DNA of 64,000 nt from Bathymodiolus japonicus methanotrophic gill symbiont (GCF_019721995.1 NZ_BLYC01000007.1:124001-188000), one strand, 5' to 3'; positions 30,225 through 40,405 are shown, counted from the stretch's first letter. Translations and numbers: made by a program. Notes: generated from the sequence alone by a model not told the origin.

Positions 30225-30932
30225 ATGAAAACGGTAAACAACTGGTGCGATATTATACAATATAGTTTGCTAGCGCCTAGCTGTATCTTATGTGAAAATC
30301 GAGGAATGCAGCACATGGATCTATGTCAGCCCTGTTATAGCAGGCTATTACGCGTAGCAGATCATTGTTATTGTTGCGCCAAAGAATTTGCAAGTGAGCA
30401 TGTAAATCAACAGCTGTGCGGGAAGTGCCAGCAACATCATCCTGCTTTTGATAGAACCTACGCCCCTTTTGTGCATCAGGGAGCGATACGTTATCTGATT
30501 AATCATTGTAAATTTAATCGCGCATACAAATACGCTCGGGTATTAGGCCAGTTACTTGCAGAGTTTCTGCAGCATAATGCCCAACTGCCAGAGCTGATTA
30601 TTCCAGTACCATTGCATCCAAAACGCTATCGTCAAAGAGGCTTCAATCAAACACTGGAAATCGCCAAAATCATTTCCCGTCAACTCGCTATACCTATCGA
30701 TAACAACAGCTGTTTACATGTAAAAAACACACCTCACCAAATTTCCCTGTCAGGCAAACAAAGGCAGCAAAATATTAAAAATGCATTTCAGATGCAAGCC
30801 ATACCCAGAGCCAGCCATGTCGCCATACTTGATGATGTGATCACCACTGGCGCAACCGCTAATGAACTCGCCAGGATAATTAAAGCCACCGGGGTTAGCC
30901 AAGTAGATTTATGGGTCTGCGCTAGGGCATAA
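30225..30932 (+). CDS. ComF family phosphoribosyltransferase-like protein
   Basis: 235 residues. Two Cys-rich zinc-ribbon motifs (CILC..CQPC and CYCC..CGKC) precede a PRTase domain with the PRPP-binding motif VAILDDVITTGAT and LIIPVPLHPKRYRQRGFNQ. ComF proteins act in DNA uptake in naturally competent bacteria; the enzyme role is unknown. Transcribed divergently from bioB, as is common in Gammaproteobacteria. Its 3' end overlaps waaA on the other strand by 11 bases. Confidence 0.92.
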   Translation: MKTVNNWCDIIQYSLLAPSCILCENRGMQHMDLCQPCYSRLLRVADHCYCCAKEFASEHVNQQLCGKCQQHHPAFDRTYAPFVHQGAIRYLINHCKFNRAYKYARVLGQLLAEFLQHNAQLPELIIPVPLHPKRYRQRGFNQTLEIAKIISRQLAIPIDNNSCLHVKNTPHQISLSGKQRQQNIKNAFQMQAIPRASHVAILDDVITTGATANELARIIKATGVSQVDLWVCARA

Positions 30933-32196
30933 AGCGATCAATCACTGCGATAGTCCTTTGTACCGCCCCCTTGTTCTGCTCTACAAACGCACGACCCGCA
31001 TCTACCAGCAACGCTTTTTTATCTGGCTGACTCAAGATTAACGCCACATTTTGTTCGATATCCGTTTCATTAAAGCATTGCATTGCCCCGTTAACGTCGA
31101 GTAATTGCTGCGCTAATAGCTCTGAATTTTTCATATACGGGCCAAATAGCACTGGCACACCCAGCAAAATCGGCTCAAAAATATTATGCCCACCGATTGG
31201 CACCATACTGCCCGCGACAAAGCTGCAGTCAGCAAGCGCATACATCAGTTTCAGCTCGCCCATGGTATCAACTAAATAAACATCGGTATCTGCAGTACAA
31301 GTTCTGCTCTCAGTCCTGCTTACAATATTAAGTTTTTCTGTTCGGCATAGCTGAATAATATCGCTCGCACGCTTAGGCTGGCGAGGCACTAATACTAGCA
31401 ATAGCGTTGGAAACCGCTGCTTTAATCGCTGATACACTTTTAAAAACGCCCCGTCCTCTCCCGGATGGGTACTGCCCACTACAAAAATCAAACGCTGCGC
31501 AAATAAACCCTGCTTTATTTTCTTTGCCTGCTGCAGGGTCGCATCAGGAATAGCCATGTCTAATTTCATATTGCCTGAGACCGTGATTTTCTCGGCATTT
31601 ACGCCTATCTGGCGGTAACGTAGCGCATCATCCTCTGTTTGCACTACGACGCCCTTAATATCCGAAAAAATTCTTTGCAGGAAAAACTGGAGCTTCAGAT
31701 AAGATTTTACCGACTTTGCTGATAGTCTTGCATTTACAATAAATAACGGAATGGACTTTTCTGCACATTGAATAAATAGCACAGGCCAGATTTCGGTCTC
31801 CATAATCACCGCTATCCTGGGTTGAAAATGACTATAAAACCGCGCCATTGCATCGGGCAAATCCAGCGGTAAATAAACATGCTCGACTTTATCACCCTGT
31901 AATGCGCAAACTCGCTGATAACCCGGCTCAGTACTGGTCGTTATCAGGATTTTATAAGGGTAATGATCATGAAAATAATTGATTAGCACATTAGCCGCTT
32001 CCACTTCACCGACGGAGGCGGCATGCAACCAGATTACCTGCTGATTATGTTTTCCGGCATAAAATCCGAAATATTCTTTCCAGCGAGCATGATAGCTTTT
32101 CTTTTTTATACTTCTAAAGTATTGAAAAACTATGAGTAAAGGCAGCACAAGATAGAACAACCCAATATAAAAAAAGTACATCAATAAGATCCACAA
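30922..32196 (-). CDS. waaA: KDO transferase WaaA
   Basis: 424 residues. N-terminal anchor, then the GT30 motif WLHAASVGEVEAAN with the catalytic Glu, TSTEPGYQRV, and the C-terminal GGHNIFEPILLGVPVLFGP nucleotide-sugar site. It adds KDO to lipid A precursor at the inner membrane. No terminator is seen, and convergent overlap with comF may provide antisense interference. Full length. Confidence 0.95.
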   Translation of the reverse strand: MWILLMYFFYIGLFYLVLPLLIVFQYFRSIKKKSYHARWKEYFGFYAGKHNQQVIWLHAASVGEVEAANVLINYFHDHYPYKILITTSTEPGYQRVCALQGDKVEHVYLPLDLPDAMARFYSHFQPRIAVIMETEIWPVLFIQCAEKSIPLFIVNARLSAKSVKSYLKLQFFLQRIFSDIKGVVVQTEDDALRYRQIGVNAEKITVSGNMKLDMAIPDATLQQAKKIKQGLFAQRLIFVVGSTHPGEDGAFLKVYQRLKQRFPTLLLVLVPRQPKRASDIIQLCRTEKLNIVSRTESRTCTADTDVYLVDTMGELKLMYALADCSFVAGSMVPIGGHNIFEPILLGVPVLFGPYMKNSELLAQQLLDVNGAMQCFNETDIEQNVALILSQPDKKALLVDAGRAFVEQNKGAVQRTIAVIDRFMP

Positions 32197-32743
32197 AAGC
32201 GTTAATTAGTTCTGAGGAATGCACCTTTAAATCGGATACAAGATGTGTGATCGGCATAAACGAACGATATACCTAAAGAATACTAAGCCTGCACGCACGA
32301 TAAAAATCAACGTGACACAGGCGCTATACTTATAAAAAAACCACTGGTCTGACAGTGCAAACCCAGGCGCGCCATGCTACCTCACGAAATTCCGGGACTC
32401 CTGTCGCCGTAATTCGTTCACCTACGCAGCGAATAGGAGATGCTCCAGCCGCCCTGCGTCCGCCACAGACTGAGCACAAAGCAGCTCAGTCATGGCTACC
32501 ACAAATGGCTCTACGGCTATTCGGGATAAAATTTTAGCCTCCCTCGCGCGCTATCGCGCACTTCGGATTGGCAAATTTCCCTGCGCCTTCTGGAGACTAT
32601 CAGCCCGTCCGGGGCTGACAGCGAGTGACTTTTAAAGCTTGTACTGCACCCACTAAATAAAACTAACAAATGCGCCCATGAAACTATCATGTTTATTAAG
32701 CTTCATAGTTAATGGAATTTAAGGGAGTGCTGATCTACTAGCT
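32197..32743. other. Intergenic region between waaA and rplI
   Basis: Outside the PE1 copy (32364-32623) about 290 bases remain. I find no coding frame with family features and no clear terminator for rplI. This is the only PE insertion not clearly inside a gene. Confidence 0.6.
32364..32623 (+). mobile_element. PE1 copy, intergenic (260 bp)
   Basis: Full consensus from CAGGCGCGCC to CTGACAGCG. Host flanks GCAAACC and AGTGACTT, no duplication. The right flank fits the RNNG rule (AGTG). Confidence 0.92.
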
Positions 32744-33193
32744 TTAGTCTTCTGCTACAACCTGAATGTTCATAGTAACAATAACATCAGCATGTAAACT
32801 GATATCAATTGCATAATCACCAACCTGGCGAATAATACCCTCTGGCAAGCGTACTTCGCTCTTATCAACCGATGAGCCAGCCGTTGTAATTGCATCAGCA
32901 ATATCATTTGTACCTACTGATCCAAACAACTTGCCTTCTTCACCTGCTTTATGCGCAATAACAACTTCAACTTTAGTCAGGCTTTCAGCTCGTTTCTGTG
33001 CAGCTGATAATTTTTCCGCCGCTGCTTTTTCTAGCTCCGCTCTACGCGACTCAAATTCAGCGATTTTTTCTTTAGTCGCTAAAACAGCTTTTTTCTGTGG
33101 AACCAGAAAATTTCTGGCAAATCCTGATTTCACAACAACTTTATCACCTAGATTACCTAGGTTTACAACTTTCTCAAGAAGGATAACTTCCAT
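32744..33193 (-). CDS. rplI: 50S ribosomal protein L9
   Basis: 149 residues. The N-terminal RNA-binding domain ([28 protein letters not shown]) is joined by a long helix to the C-terminal domain with [16 protein letters not shown]. Last in the rpsF-rpsR-DUF2232-rplI operon. Standard length. Confidence 0.97.
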   Translation of the reverse strand: MEVILLEKVVNLGNLGDKVVVKSGFARNFLVPQKKAVLATKEKIAEFESRRAELEKAAAEKLSAAQKRAESLTKVEVVIAHKAGEEGKLFGSVGTNDIADAITTAGSSVDKSEVRLPEGIIRQVGDYAIDISLHADVIVTMNIQVVAED

Positions 33194-33237
33194 CTTTAAA
33201 TCCTCATAGTTATCGGTGTACCGATCTCACAATACAG

Positions 33238-34146
33238 TTAAGTACTGGATGGGGGGGTTATGTTTTTTCGTAAATTCAGCCATGTATCGCTGATACCAAT
33301 AATCGCTACCGGCAGCACAATTTGTGGTACAACAAAGATGCTTATATAAAACAACGGTAGTATAAAGCGCTTTGCTTTAAAAGTCGCTATCAGGGCATGC
33401 GCAATAGCTGTTCCAATAAAAGCATATAACATAAATAAAATAATACCTATGTTCCATACTAACTCGGAAAATACGCCTGTGGTCACAGAGGCTACCAATA
33501 AGATGACTAGCGTCATTATGGTAAAGCGCTGCGGCATGCGTAAGGACAGGTATTCAGCAGCAAAACCGCCCCGATTATACAGATTAGACTGCCACCAGCG
33601 CGCCAGTAATAGGCCTAACAATAAGCCGGTCACCGACCCTGTCGCAAGAATCCCCATCATATATTTAGCCAGCATAACAACAGTCTGCTCAATTTGCTCT
33701 ACAGGGACTTCTGATACCTGTAACATCGGCTGTAACATGATATTCAGAACTTCCAGCCAGAACATCGCTGGATTTTCTACCATCAAGTAAAAACCTGCCA
33801 CAAAGAGCACACCTAATACTGACGCCATCTCGAATGCAAGCGACAAATGCCGCCCTTCACGCAGTACCACAGATAGCACCCAGACAGGAAGCCACAAAAT
33901 AAGTGTATAGCCCAGGGCAAATTGAAAATTACCCAGGACAAAAAAACCTAATATAGCAGCAGCCAAACTGGCACTTAACAAGACTAATATGCCTTCATAC
34001 CCACCACGACGCAATGTAACTAACGCGAGCGTGGCTGAACTTACAATACTAATGGGAGGCATAAGCAGTGAAAGTAATGCAAAAGAAGCTGCAACGGCCA
34101 TTGCCTGCATCCGCCCCCGCATTATAAAATTTGGTAAAAAATTCAC
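33238..34146 (-). CDS. DUF2232 multi-helix membrane protein
   Basis: 302 residues with about eight hydrophobic helices, an N-terminal RMQAMAVAASFALLSLLMPP and a polar gap before the C-terminal helices. It matches the YybS/DUF2232 group often found between rpsR and rplI in Gammaproteobacteria. Function unknown; translation alongside ribosomal proteins suggests a housekeeping membrane role. Gaps of 19 bases after rpsR and 44 before rplI fit one transcript. Confidence 0.85.
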   Translation of the reverse strand: MNFLPNFIMRGRMQAMAVAASFALLSLLMPPISIVSSATLALVTLRRGGYEGILVLLSASLAAAILGFFVLGNFQFALGYTLILWLPVWVLSVVLREGRHLSLAFEMASVLGVLFVAGFYLMVENPAMFWLEVLNIMLQPMLQVSEVPVEQIEQTVVMLAKYMMGILATGSVTGLLLGLLLARWWQSNLYNRGGFAAEYLSLRMPQRFTIMTLVILLVASVTTGVFSELVWNIGIILFMLYAFIGTAIAHALIATFKAKRFILPLFYISIFVVPQIVLPVAIIGISDTWLNLRKNITPPSST

Positions 34147-34165
34147 TGAGCCTACCTGATCTTAA

Positions 34166-34396
34166 TTATTCGTGTGCGTCACAAAAAGGCATCAAGGCAA
34201 TATAACGTGCGCGCTTAATAGCCGTTGTTATTTGTCTTTGATTTTTTGCTGATGTACCGGTAATACGGCTAGGTACAATTTTTCCTGTTTCAGTCACGAA
34301 TTCACCAAGCAAATCGATATTTTTATAATCGATTGCATTGCTTTCACCTTCCGCACCAAAAGTATAATGCTTTTTGCGTCTCATTTGACGAGCCAT
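34166..34396 (-). CDS. rpsR: 30S ribosomal protein S18
   Basis: 76 residues. Core motifs [19 protein letters not shown] and [30 protein letters not shown] are typical. S18 binds S6 on the small-subunit platform, consistent with rpsF just upstream (23-base gap). Confidence 0.97.
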   Translation of the reverse strand: MARQMRRKKHYTFGAEGESNAIDYKNIDLLGEFVTETGKIVPSRITGTSAKNQRQITTAIKRARYIALMPFCDAHE

Positions 34397-34419
34397 AAGT
34401 TTAACCTCTATGTCTATTA

Positions 34420-34908
34420 TTAATTGTTATCAGAATCTGTTTTAACTTCAGCGACTTCTTCAGTTTTTGCAGCTACTTCTTCTGGCGCTGCTGCTTCTGT
34501 TTTCGCTACAACTTCTTCTGCTTTCGCATCAGGGACTGTTTTTTCAGCTTTAGCTTCAGCTGCTGGTTTTTCAGTTTTAACTTCTTCAACAGCTGCTGAT
34601 GCAATCACTGAGGCACCAGTCACAGCCGCACTCATTAATAAAGTCATGCTACGTAGCACGGCATCATTAAAGCGGAAATTACTTTCCAACTCAGCAAGAG
34701 TTTCCTGGTCACACTCAATATTCATTAATACATAATGAGCTTTTTGCAGTTTTTTAATTGGATAGGCAAGATGTCTACGTCCCCAATCTTCAAAACGATG
34801 AATAGTTCCTGATGTGCCCTCAATAGATGCACGATAGCGATCTATCATTGCAGGTACTTGAGCACTCTGGTCAGGATGAACTAAAAAGACAATTTCATAA
34901 TGTCGCAT
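34420..34908 (-). CDS. rpsF: 30S ribosomal protein S6 with long acidic tail
   Basis: 162 residues. The first 95 or so are a normal S6 fold ([39 protein letters not shown]). The rest is a low-complexity Ala/Glu/Lys/Val tail of imperfect repeats ([16 protein letters not shown] and similar), much longer than the short tail of E. coli S6, to which RimK adds glutamates. First gene of the operon; the promoter should lie at 34909-35249. Confidence 0.95.
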   Translation of the reverse strand: MRHYEIVFLVHPDQSAQVPAMIDRYRASIEGTSGTIHRFEDWGRRHLAYPIKKLQKAHYVLMNIECDQETLAELESNFRFNDAVLRSMTLLMSAAVTGASVIASAAVEEVKTEKPAAEAKAEKTVPDAKAEEVVAKTEAAAPEEVAAKTEEVAEVKTDSDNN

Positions 34909-35249
34909 AATTTTCCTTTCGGGTTAAAGCCTTCTATCATTATTATATAGTAAGGCAAGGAGGGTTTTTGACGCCCCATTTAAAGAACTCGCCATTATAT
35001 TTTATATTTACTTTCATTGCAAAATAATAGTTTACCCGAGCCTGTCCACAAATAACCCGCTATTGCCTAAAAATTTCTAACATAATGTAACGCATTAAAT
35101 TAAAGCTAAAACATCATCTGAATGCTACCTATTACAATAAGCCAATGAAAGTATTATACTTTTTATTATTTAATAACTCACTCATCCGGCAATATAATAG
35201 TGCTTCACAGCTTTTTTTCAAAAAAACTCCCTCTACTCAATTCCTGACA
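34909..35249. other. Gene-free region before rpsF
   Basis: AT-rich, no recognisable gene. It should contain the rpsF promoter on the minus strand. The left end of an IS begins at 35250. Confidence 0.55.
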
Positions 35250-35467
35250 CTCGATGTTCAAGTTTTTGATATTGAGAAGGTAAAATCAGGCATTCTGAGG
35301 TTGTTGTAATTTTATCGGTGTAAGCCCATGTTAATGAATGCCCCAGCCACCTTTATCCAAAGCTATATTGACGATTTAAATGATGCGCTCAATCAGCTAA
35401 AACCCGGAGCCGCTTTGACACGGATTCAAGCCGCTTGGTTGGGCACTTGTTTAACGGGCATACTGCT

Positions 35468-35727
35468 CAGGCGCGCCATGCTACCTCACGAAATTCCGGG
35501 ACTCCTGTCGCCGTAATTCGTTCACCTACGCAGCGAATAGGAGATGCTCCAGCCGCCCTGCGTCCGCCACAGACTGAGCACAAAGCAGCTCAGTCATGGC
35601 TACCTCAAATGGCTCTACGGCTATTCGGGATAAAATTTTAGCCTCCCTCGCGCGCTATCGCGCACTTCGGATTGGCAAATTTCCCTGCGCCTTCTGGAGA
35701 CTATCAGCCCGTCCGGGGCTGACAGCG
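35468..35727 (+). mobile_element. PE1 copy in IS-1 transposase (260 bp)
   Basis: Flanks TACTGCT and AATGAACT; excision restores GILLMNSVC in frame. Sense orientation relative to the transposase, opposite to the ftsX copy. Confidence 0.92.
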
Positions 35728-36471
35728 AATGAACTCTGTTTGCTGGGCTAAGTTTGAGCGAGCAAGCCTTGGAGACTGCAAAGTAGCCGCATTATCCTGG
35801 GTGTTTCGTAAAGCAAGTATACCCTGGGACTGGTTGCTACGGGTGAGTGTGGTCTTAATTTTAAAACGTTATGGCATTACTGAAGGTGTGTTGGCCTTTG
35901 ATGAATCAGACCGAGCACGATCTAAGTCTACAAAACGTATTTATAAAGTTTACAAGCAGAAACACAAAGGCTCCGGCGGGTATGTTAATGGACAAACGAT
36001 AGTATTATTGCTGCTAGTTACCTCATCCATTACAGTGCCTGTCGGTTTTTTCTTTTATATGCCGGATCCAGCCTTAAAGCAGTGGGATAAAGAAGATAAA
36101 CGGTTGAAAAAGAGCGGTATAGCAAAAAAAGATCGGCCTATTAAGCCTGAACGTGACAGTGCCTACCCGACCAAAACAGAGATTGCATTAGGCTTATTAA
36201 AAGAGTTTAAAGTTGCGCATAGCCTGATTAAAATTAAAGGCGTACTGGCTGATGCGCTGTATGGTGAAAAAGCCTTTATGGACGAAGCCGCTAAAGAATC
36301 TGGAGGCTCGCAGGTGATTAGCCAATTACGTAAAAACCAAAATATTGAATATAGAGGTAGAATAAGGTCAGTCGAGAGCTACTTTAATTCGATTAACAAA
36401 GGCATTGATCAGATAATACGTGTACGTGGCGGCAAAGAGATTAAAGTGACTGTCAGCAGTGCACGATTGAA

Positions 36472-36766
36472 TCGGGGAGTCGCTATTTTTGCGAAAGCTT
36501 GTTTTGGGCATCCCAGCCCAAGCAAGCAGCAAAAACTTAACGCGACCACTTATGCCTCCGGCGGCCCCGATTCGTCCTCGTCACCTCGTCCCGACCCAAC
36601 AAGGGGTCGGAACATAGGCTCCAAATGACTTGACGCCGTGTCGGATGGCCTTTTATTTTGTCTCCACCTTCGCTAACGCTCAGACTCCGAAAAAACAACG
36701 GCCCTACGGCTATCGCGGACTAAAAATCTTCACTTCGCTAAAGCTCCGTTTCCCTGATTTTCAGCG
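36472..36766 (+). mobile_element. PE2 copy in IS-1 transposase (295 bp)
   Basis: Clean before/after comparison: uninterrupted transposase sequence near 63050 and 63905 shows that exactly TCGGGG..TTTTCAGCG was added between GATTGAA and GGTGAG, with no duplication or loss. Confidence 0.95.
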
Positions 36767-36965
36767 GGTGAGTTCTCACAGTAAAAAACGCTTTGTCATT
36801 GCCTTAAAATATGAGGGTGAAAACGACTATCGCTATTTAGTGGCGACAGACCTGACTTGGCGCACACAAGATATTATTCAAGCCTATACGTTGAGATGGC
36901 TGATTGAGGTTTTCTTTGAGGACTGGAAGCTTTATGAAGGATGGGGGCGTGAGGCCAAACAATTA

Positions 36966-37225
36966 CAGGCGCGCCATGCTACCTCACGAAATTCCGGGAC
37001 TCCTGTCGCCGTAATTCGTTCACCTACGCAGCGAATAGGAGATGCTCCAGCCGCCCTGCGTCCGCCACAGACTGAGCACAAAGCAGATCAGTCATGGCTA
37101 CCACAAATGGCTCTACGGCTATTCGGGATAAAATTTTAGCCTCCCTCGCGCGCTATCGCGCACTTCGGATTGGCAAATTTCCCTGCGCCTTCTGGAGACT
37201 ATCAGCCCGTCCGGGGCTGACAGCG
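36966..37225 (+). mobile_element. PE1 copy joining IS-1 to trhP (260 bp)
   Basis: The left flank is transposase (after codons EAKQL, target CAATTA), the right flank is trhP (EEGRPGEL). Neither gene continues across, so two insertions have been joined by recombination within PE1, in the genome or in the assembly. Confidence 0.9.
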
Positions 37226-37465
37226 GAAGAAGGTCGCCCGGGTGAGCTATTGCCGGTAATGGAAGATGAGCATGGTACTTATATTATGAATTCCAAAGAT
37301 TTACGCGCCATCGAACACGTACAGCGCCTAGTAGAAATCGGGGTGGATAGTTTAAAAATCGAGGGACGTACTAAATCGCATTATTATGTTGCCAGAACAG
37401 CGCAGACTTATAAACAAGCCATTAACGATGCACTAGCGAGCAAGGACTTCCAGTCTGAATTGATA

Positions 37466-37745
37466 CAGGCGCGCCATGCTACCTCACGAAATTCCGGGAC
37501 TCCTGTCGCCATAATTCGTTCACCTACGCAGCGGATGGGAGATGCCCTGAACGCCCTGCGTCCGCAACGACTACGCACAAAAGCCGCTTCGTCATTACTA
37601 CCTCACTGGCTAGACGGCTATTCGGAATGCAATTCTTGCTCCTCTCGCGTGCTGCTAGCACACGTCGAATCAGCAAATTGCCCTGTCGCCTATCAGGGAC
37701 TAAAAATCAACACTTCGCTAAGCTCCGTTTCCATGATTTTCAGCG
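37466..37745 (+). mobile_element. PE3 copy in trhP (280 bp)
   Basis: Flanks TTGATA and GGCGTACT, no duplication. Excision restores SELI/GVLENLANRG in frame. Same length as the ftsX copy, with a few substitutions. Confidence 0.92.
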
Positions 37746-37832
37746 GGCGTACTAGAAAATCTGGCTAACCGTGGTTATACCGATGGTTTTTATCAACAAC
37801 ATCATACCCACGAATATCAAAACTACCTAACA

Positions 37833-37984
37833 CTCGATGTTCAAGTTTTTTAACTGATTGATTTTATTGATAATTTTACTGACAAAGAAAGCATCAACAT
37901 CATTGTAAATCAATCACTTATAAAACAAAGCCGGAAAAATTTACTTTTCTTAGCCCAGTTATAGCTGAAAACTTGAACATCGAG
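37833..37984. mobile_element. MITE-C (152 bp), ends match IS-1
   Basis: Inverted ends CTCGATGTTCAAGTTTT and AAAACTTGAACATCGAG, flanked by a 5-base duplication TAACA (37828-37832, 37985-37989). The ends equal those of IS-1 (35250; 62176), so it is most simply a non-autonomous derivative moved by that transposase. Excision restores NYLTGYSKS in trhP. Confidence 0.9.
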
Positions 37985-38230
37985 TAACAGGCTACTCAAA
38001 AAGTCATCAGCAACAATTTTGTGGCGAAATCAGGGCCTATGATGCAGATACCGGCCTGGCTGAAATTCTGGTAAAAAATAAATTTTCCGTTGGAGATAAA
38101 CTGGAGTTTATACATCCTGAAGGAAATCATGATATTATCGTTGAACACATGGAAGATATGTATGGTCATGAAATGCAAGAAGCATCAGGTGGCGGATATG
38201 AAGTTAAAATTCCTATCCCATCTTTTCAAA

Positions 38231-38434
38231 CTGAAGTTTCCCAATTATTGAGTAGCTGAAATACACAATGCTGGTGTATCGAGGTTTATTTTAGGTGGTT
38301 TTGCCATGTTTATAGCAAACCCCTACTTAATTCCCCTTAGGCAATAGCATTTGAAACGAATGAAAAGACTATTTTTTTCATATAGTTGTAGCATAGTTCC
38401 AATTTTACCATAAATAATTATTGGGAAACTTCAG
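38231..38434 (-). mobile_element. MITE-A copy 4 (204 bp) in trhP
   Basis: Complete, with an 8-base duplication TTTTCAAA on both sides (38223-38230, 38435-38442). Inserted 10 codons before the trhP stop; excision gives PIPSFQNKLGLLARYL. Orientation opposite to copy 1. Confidence 0.93.
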
Positions 38435-38493
38435 TTTTCAAAATAAACTGGGTTTATTAGCCCGGTATCTTTAATTTAGATTAGGAAAGAATT

Positions 38494-38692
38494 ATGAAAG
38501 CTAATGTAGGTGGACTCGATAAGGAACTTAGAATTGCTGCTGGTTTAATTATTATAGCAGCAGGCGCATTCTTTCAATCCTGGTGGGGGAGCCGTAGGGA
38601 TTATTCCTCTGGCAACAGCGCTGATTAACTGGTGTCCTGCGTACCTTCCATTTAATATATCAACCTGCGAAACAAAAACAACTGATAACTAA
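38494..38692 (+). pseudogene. DUF2892 small membrane protein, one-base frameshift
   Basis: The start MKANVGGLDKELRIAAGLIIIAAGAFFQSWWG continues, one frame over, as AVGIIPLATALINWCPAYLPFNIS. This is the inner-membrane DUF2892 (YgaP C-terminal-like) pattern with two helices and a Cys in NWCP. The shift lies in a run of five G at 38585-38589; four G would restore 65 residues. Read error and real mutation are equally possible. Function unknown. Confidence 0.75.
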
Positions 38693-38724
38693 TAAACAAA
38701 ATACACGAGTATGGAGTCCAGTAT

Positions 38725-38888
38725 ATACTTCACGCGGTCACGGGTGCGGAAAATATAGTAAGCTGATTTTTGTCGAGAGCAAGGCGCTGAAACTAGCGCA
38801 TAGCTGGCTACGTAACGGTTTCAGCAACGTAGCTATTGGCAAAAACTCAGCCGCTAGAAATCAACAGTCGTGACCGTGCGAAGTATAG
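38725..38888. repeat. Imperfect inverted-repeat segment
   Basis: The arms TATACTTCACGCGGTCACG and CGTGACCGTGCGAAGTATA bound a gene-free stretch of about 165 bases. Palindromic ends and size fit a small mobile element or REP pair. No duplication of flanks was identified. Confidence 0.5.
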
Positions 38889-38959
38889 TAGCCCATTAAT
38901 TGATAATACTTCGAGAATTCTGCACTAGTCTCTATGCCTTACCACTCTGCTCACATTTC

Positions 38960-39462
38960 ATGATATTCACAACTGCTGACCTTTGCGACAAGCTTGCTTT
39001 TGATACCGATGTTCAAATAGCTGAACCGATTTTCAGATCATTTGGTAGCAAACACAGCTTTTCAGGGAAAATCAGCACCGTTAAAGTATTTGAAGACAAT
39101 GTATTAATACACACATTATTAGAGCAAAAAGTCAGCCAGCGCGTTCTGGTTATTGATGGCGGCGGCTCTCACCGCTGCGCATTACTAGGTGGAAATCTAG
39201 CAAAAATTGCCTTGCAAACGGCTGGCCGGGCATCATTATTTACGGATGCATCCGTGACTCAAACAAAATCAACCAGTTACCCATCGGCATACGCGCATTA
39301 CACGCTTACCCGCTAAAAAGTCATAAAAAAGGCACCGACGAGCTAGGGGGCACCTGCGTGTTTGCCGGCATCCATTTTAAAACTGATCATTATCTGTATG
39401 CAGATAATGACGGTATTATCGTTTCTCAAAATCCATTACTTACTGAAGACCATGAAAATTGA
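38960..39462 (+). pseudogene. rraA: RraA-like ribonuclease E inhibitor, frameshifted
   Basis: MIFTTADLCDKLAFDT, EPIFRSFGSKHSFSGKISTV and VLVIDGGGSHRCALLGGNLAKIA match RraA, which binds RNase E and slows mRNA decay. After about 39212 the frame changes; the continuation [36 protein letters not shown] and [10 protein letters not shown] is in the next frame and runs to the TGA at 39460-39462. One missing base explains it. The end overlaps the ispH start by 11 bases, suggesting past co-translation. Confidence 0.82.
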
Positions 39463-40405
39463 ACTTGCAAACCCTAGGGGTTTTTGTGCCGGTGTAGACC
39501 GCGCCATTGAAATTGTAGACCGCGCTATTGAAGCATTTGGCGCACCCATTTATGTCCGTCATGAAGTGGTACACAACCGTACCGTGGTTGATGGGCTTAG
39601 AGAAAAAGGCGCGATTTTTATCGAGGAATTAAGCGATGTCCCGGAAGGCTCATATCTCATTTTTAGTGCGCATGGCGTCTCTAAAAAAGTACAGAAAGAA
39701 GCAATAGAAAGAAATCTGACGGTATTCGATGCAACCTGCCCGCTGGTTACCAAGGTGCATATACAAGTGGCCAAACACGCCAAAGCTGACCGAGAAGTTT
39801 TCCTGATTGGACATGCAGGTCATCCAGAAGTTGAAGGCACCATGGGACAATATGAAAAATGCACTGAAAATGGTGCTATTTACCTGGTTGAAACACCCTA
39901 TGATGTTAGGGCAACTAAAGTTAATAACCCAAAAAATCTTGCCTATGTCACGCAAACCACTTTATCTATGACTGATACCAGCGTTATGGTTGATGCGCTA
40001 CATGAGCACTTCCCGCATATTCAGGAGCAAAAGAAAGACGATATCTGCTATGCCACTCAAAACCGCCAGGACGCAGTACATGACCTTGCAGAAAATGCCG
40101 ATATTATCCTGGTTGTTGGCTCACCTAATAGCTCTAACTCTAACCGCCTAAGAGAAATTGCAGAACAACTGGGCAAATCAGCACACCTGATCGATACTGC
40201 AGCAGATATGGATAAAGATTGGTTCAATGAAGTCGATGTCGTAGGCGTTACAGCCGGTGCCTCTGCTCCCGAAGTACTAGTACAGGAAGTTATCAGCCAA
40301 CTACAGGACTGGGGCGGCGAAACTGCAAGTGAGATTAAAGGGATAGAAGAGAAAGTGGTCTTTACCTTACCTAAAGAATTAAAGTTACATATGGATAATC
40401 GTTAA
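39452..40405 (+). CDS. ispH: 4-hydroxy-3-methylbut-2-enyl diphosphate reductase
   Basis: 317 residues from [19 protein letters not shown]. The three Fe-S cysteines are visible in GFCAGV, DATCPLV and NDICYAT-like [11 protein letters not shown]; the conserved histidines are in RHEVVHN and [11 protein letters not shown]. It makes IPP and DMAPP in the last step of the MEP pathway. An upstream in-frame ATG exists, but the family starts here. Confidence 0.96.
   Translation: MKIELANPRGFCAGVDRAIEIVDRAIEAFGAPIYVRHEVVHNRTVVDGLREKGAIFIEELSDVPEGSYLIFSAHGVSKKVQKEAIERNLTVFDATCPLVTKVHIQVAKHAKADREVFLIGHAGHPEVEGTMGQYEKCTENGAIYLVETPYDVRATKVNNPKNLAYVTQTTLSMTDTSVMVDALHEHFPHIQEQKKDDICYATQNRQDAVHDLAENADIILVVGSPNSSNSNRLREIAEQLGKSAHLIDTAADMDKDWFNEVDVVGVTAGASAPEVLVQEVISQLQDWGGETASEIKGIEEKVVFTLPKELKLHMDNR

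Larger units (their letters stand above)
35250..36965 (+). mobile_element. IS-1 copy, DDE transposase interrupted by PE1 and PE2, 3' end lost
   Basis: Left end CTCGATGTTCAAGTTTT (35250). The transposase starts at ATG 35328; coding pieces are 35328-35467, 35728-36471 and 36767-36965. Joined, they read through in frame (LTGILL/MNSVCWAKF, SSARL/KVSSHS). IS4-like DDE features: DESDRARSKSTKR, LADALYGEK, and Y(2)R(3)E(6)K in YTLRWLIEVFFEDWK. After EAKQL the sequence enters a PE1 copy and then trhP instead of the transposase end, so the right part is missing. A sister copy is at 62176-63630. Confidence 0.88.
37226..38474 (+). pseudogene. trhP: tRNA hydroxylation protein TrhP/YegQ (U32 peptidase family), 5' missing and interrupted
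   Basis: The C-terminal half of a U32-family protein: DEHGTYIMNSKDLRAIEHV, DSLKIEGRTKSHYYVARTAQ, then NRGYTDGFYQQHHTHEYQNY, QFCGEIRAYDADTG, KNKFSVGDKLEF and the final GLLARYL. Family members act in 5-hydroxyuridine synthesis at the tRNA wobble base. The first 210 or so residues are absent, replaced by IS-1 across a PE1. Three more inserts interrupt it: PE3 (37466-37745), MITE-C (37833-37984) and MITE-A (38231-38434). Removing each, with one target duplication for the MITEs, gives one continuous frame. Non-functional as written. Confidence 0.88.
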
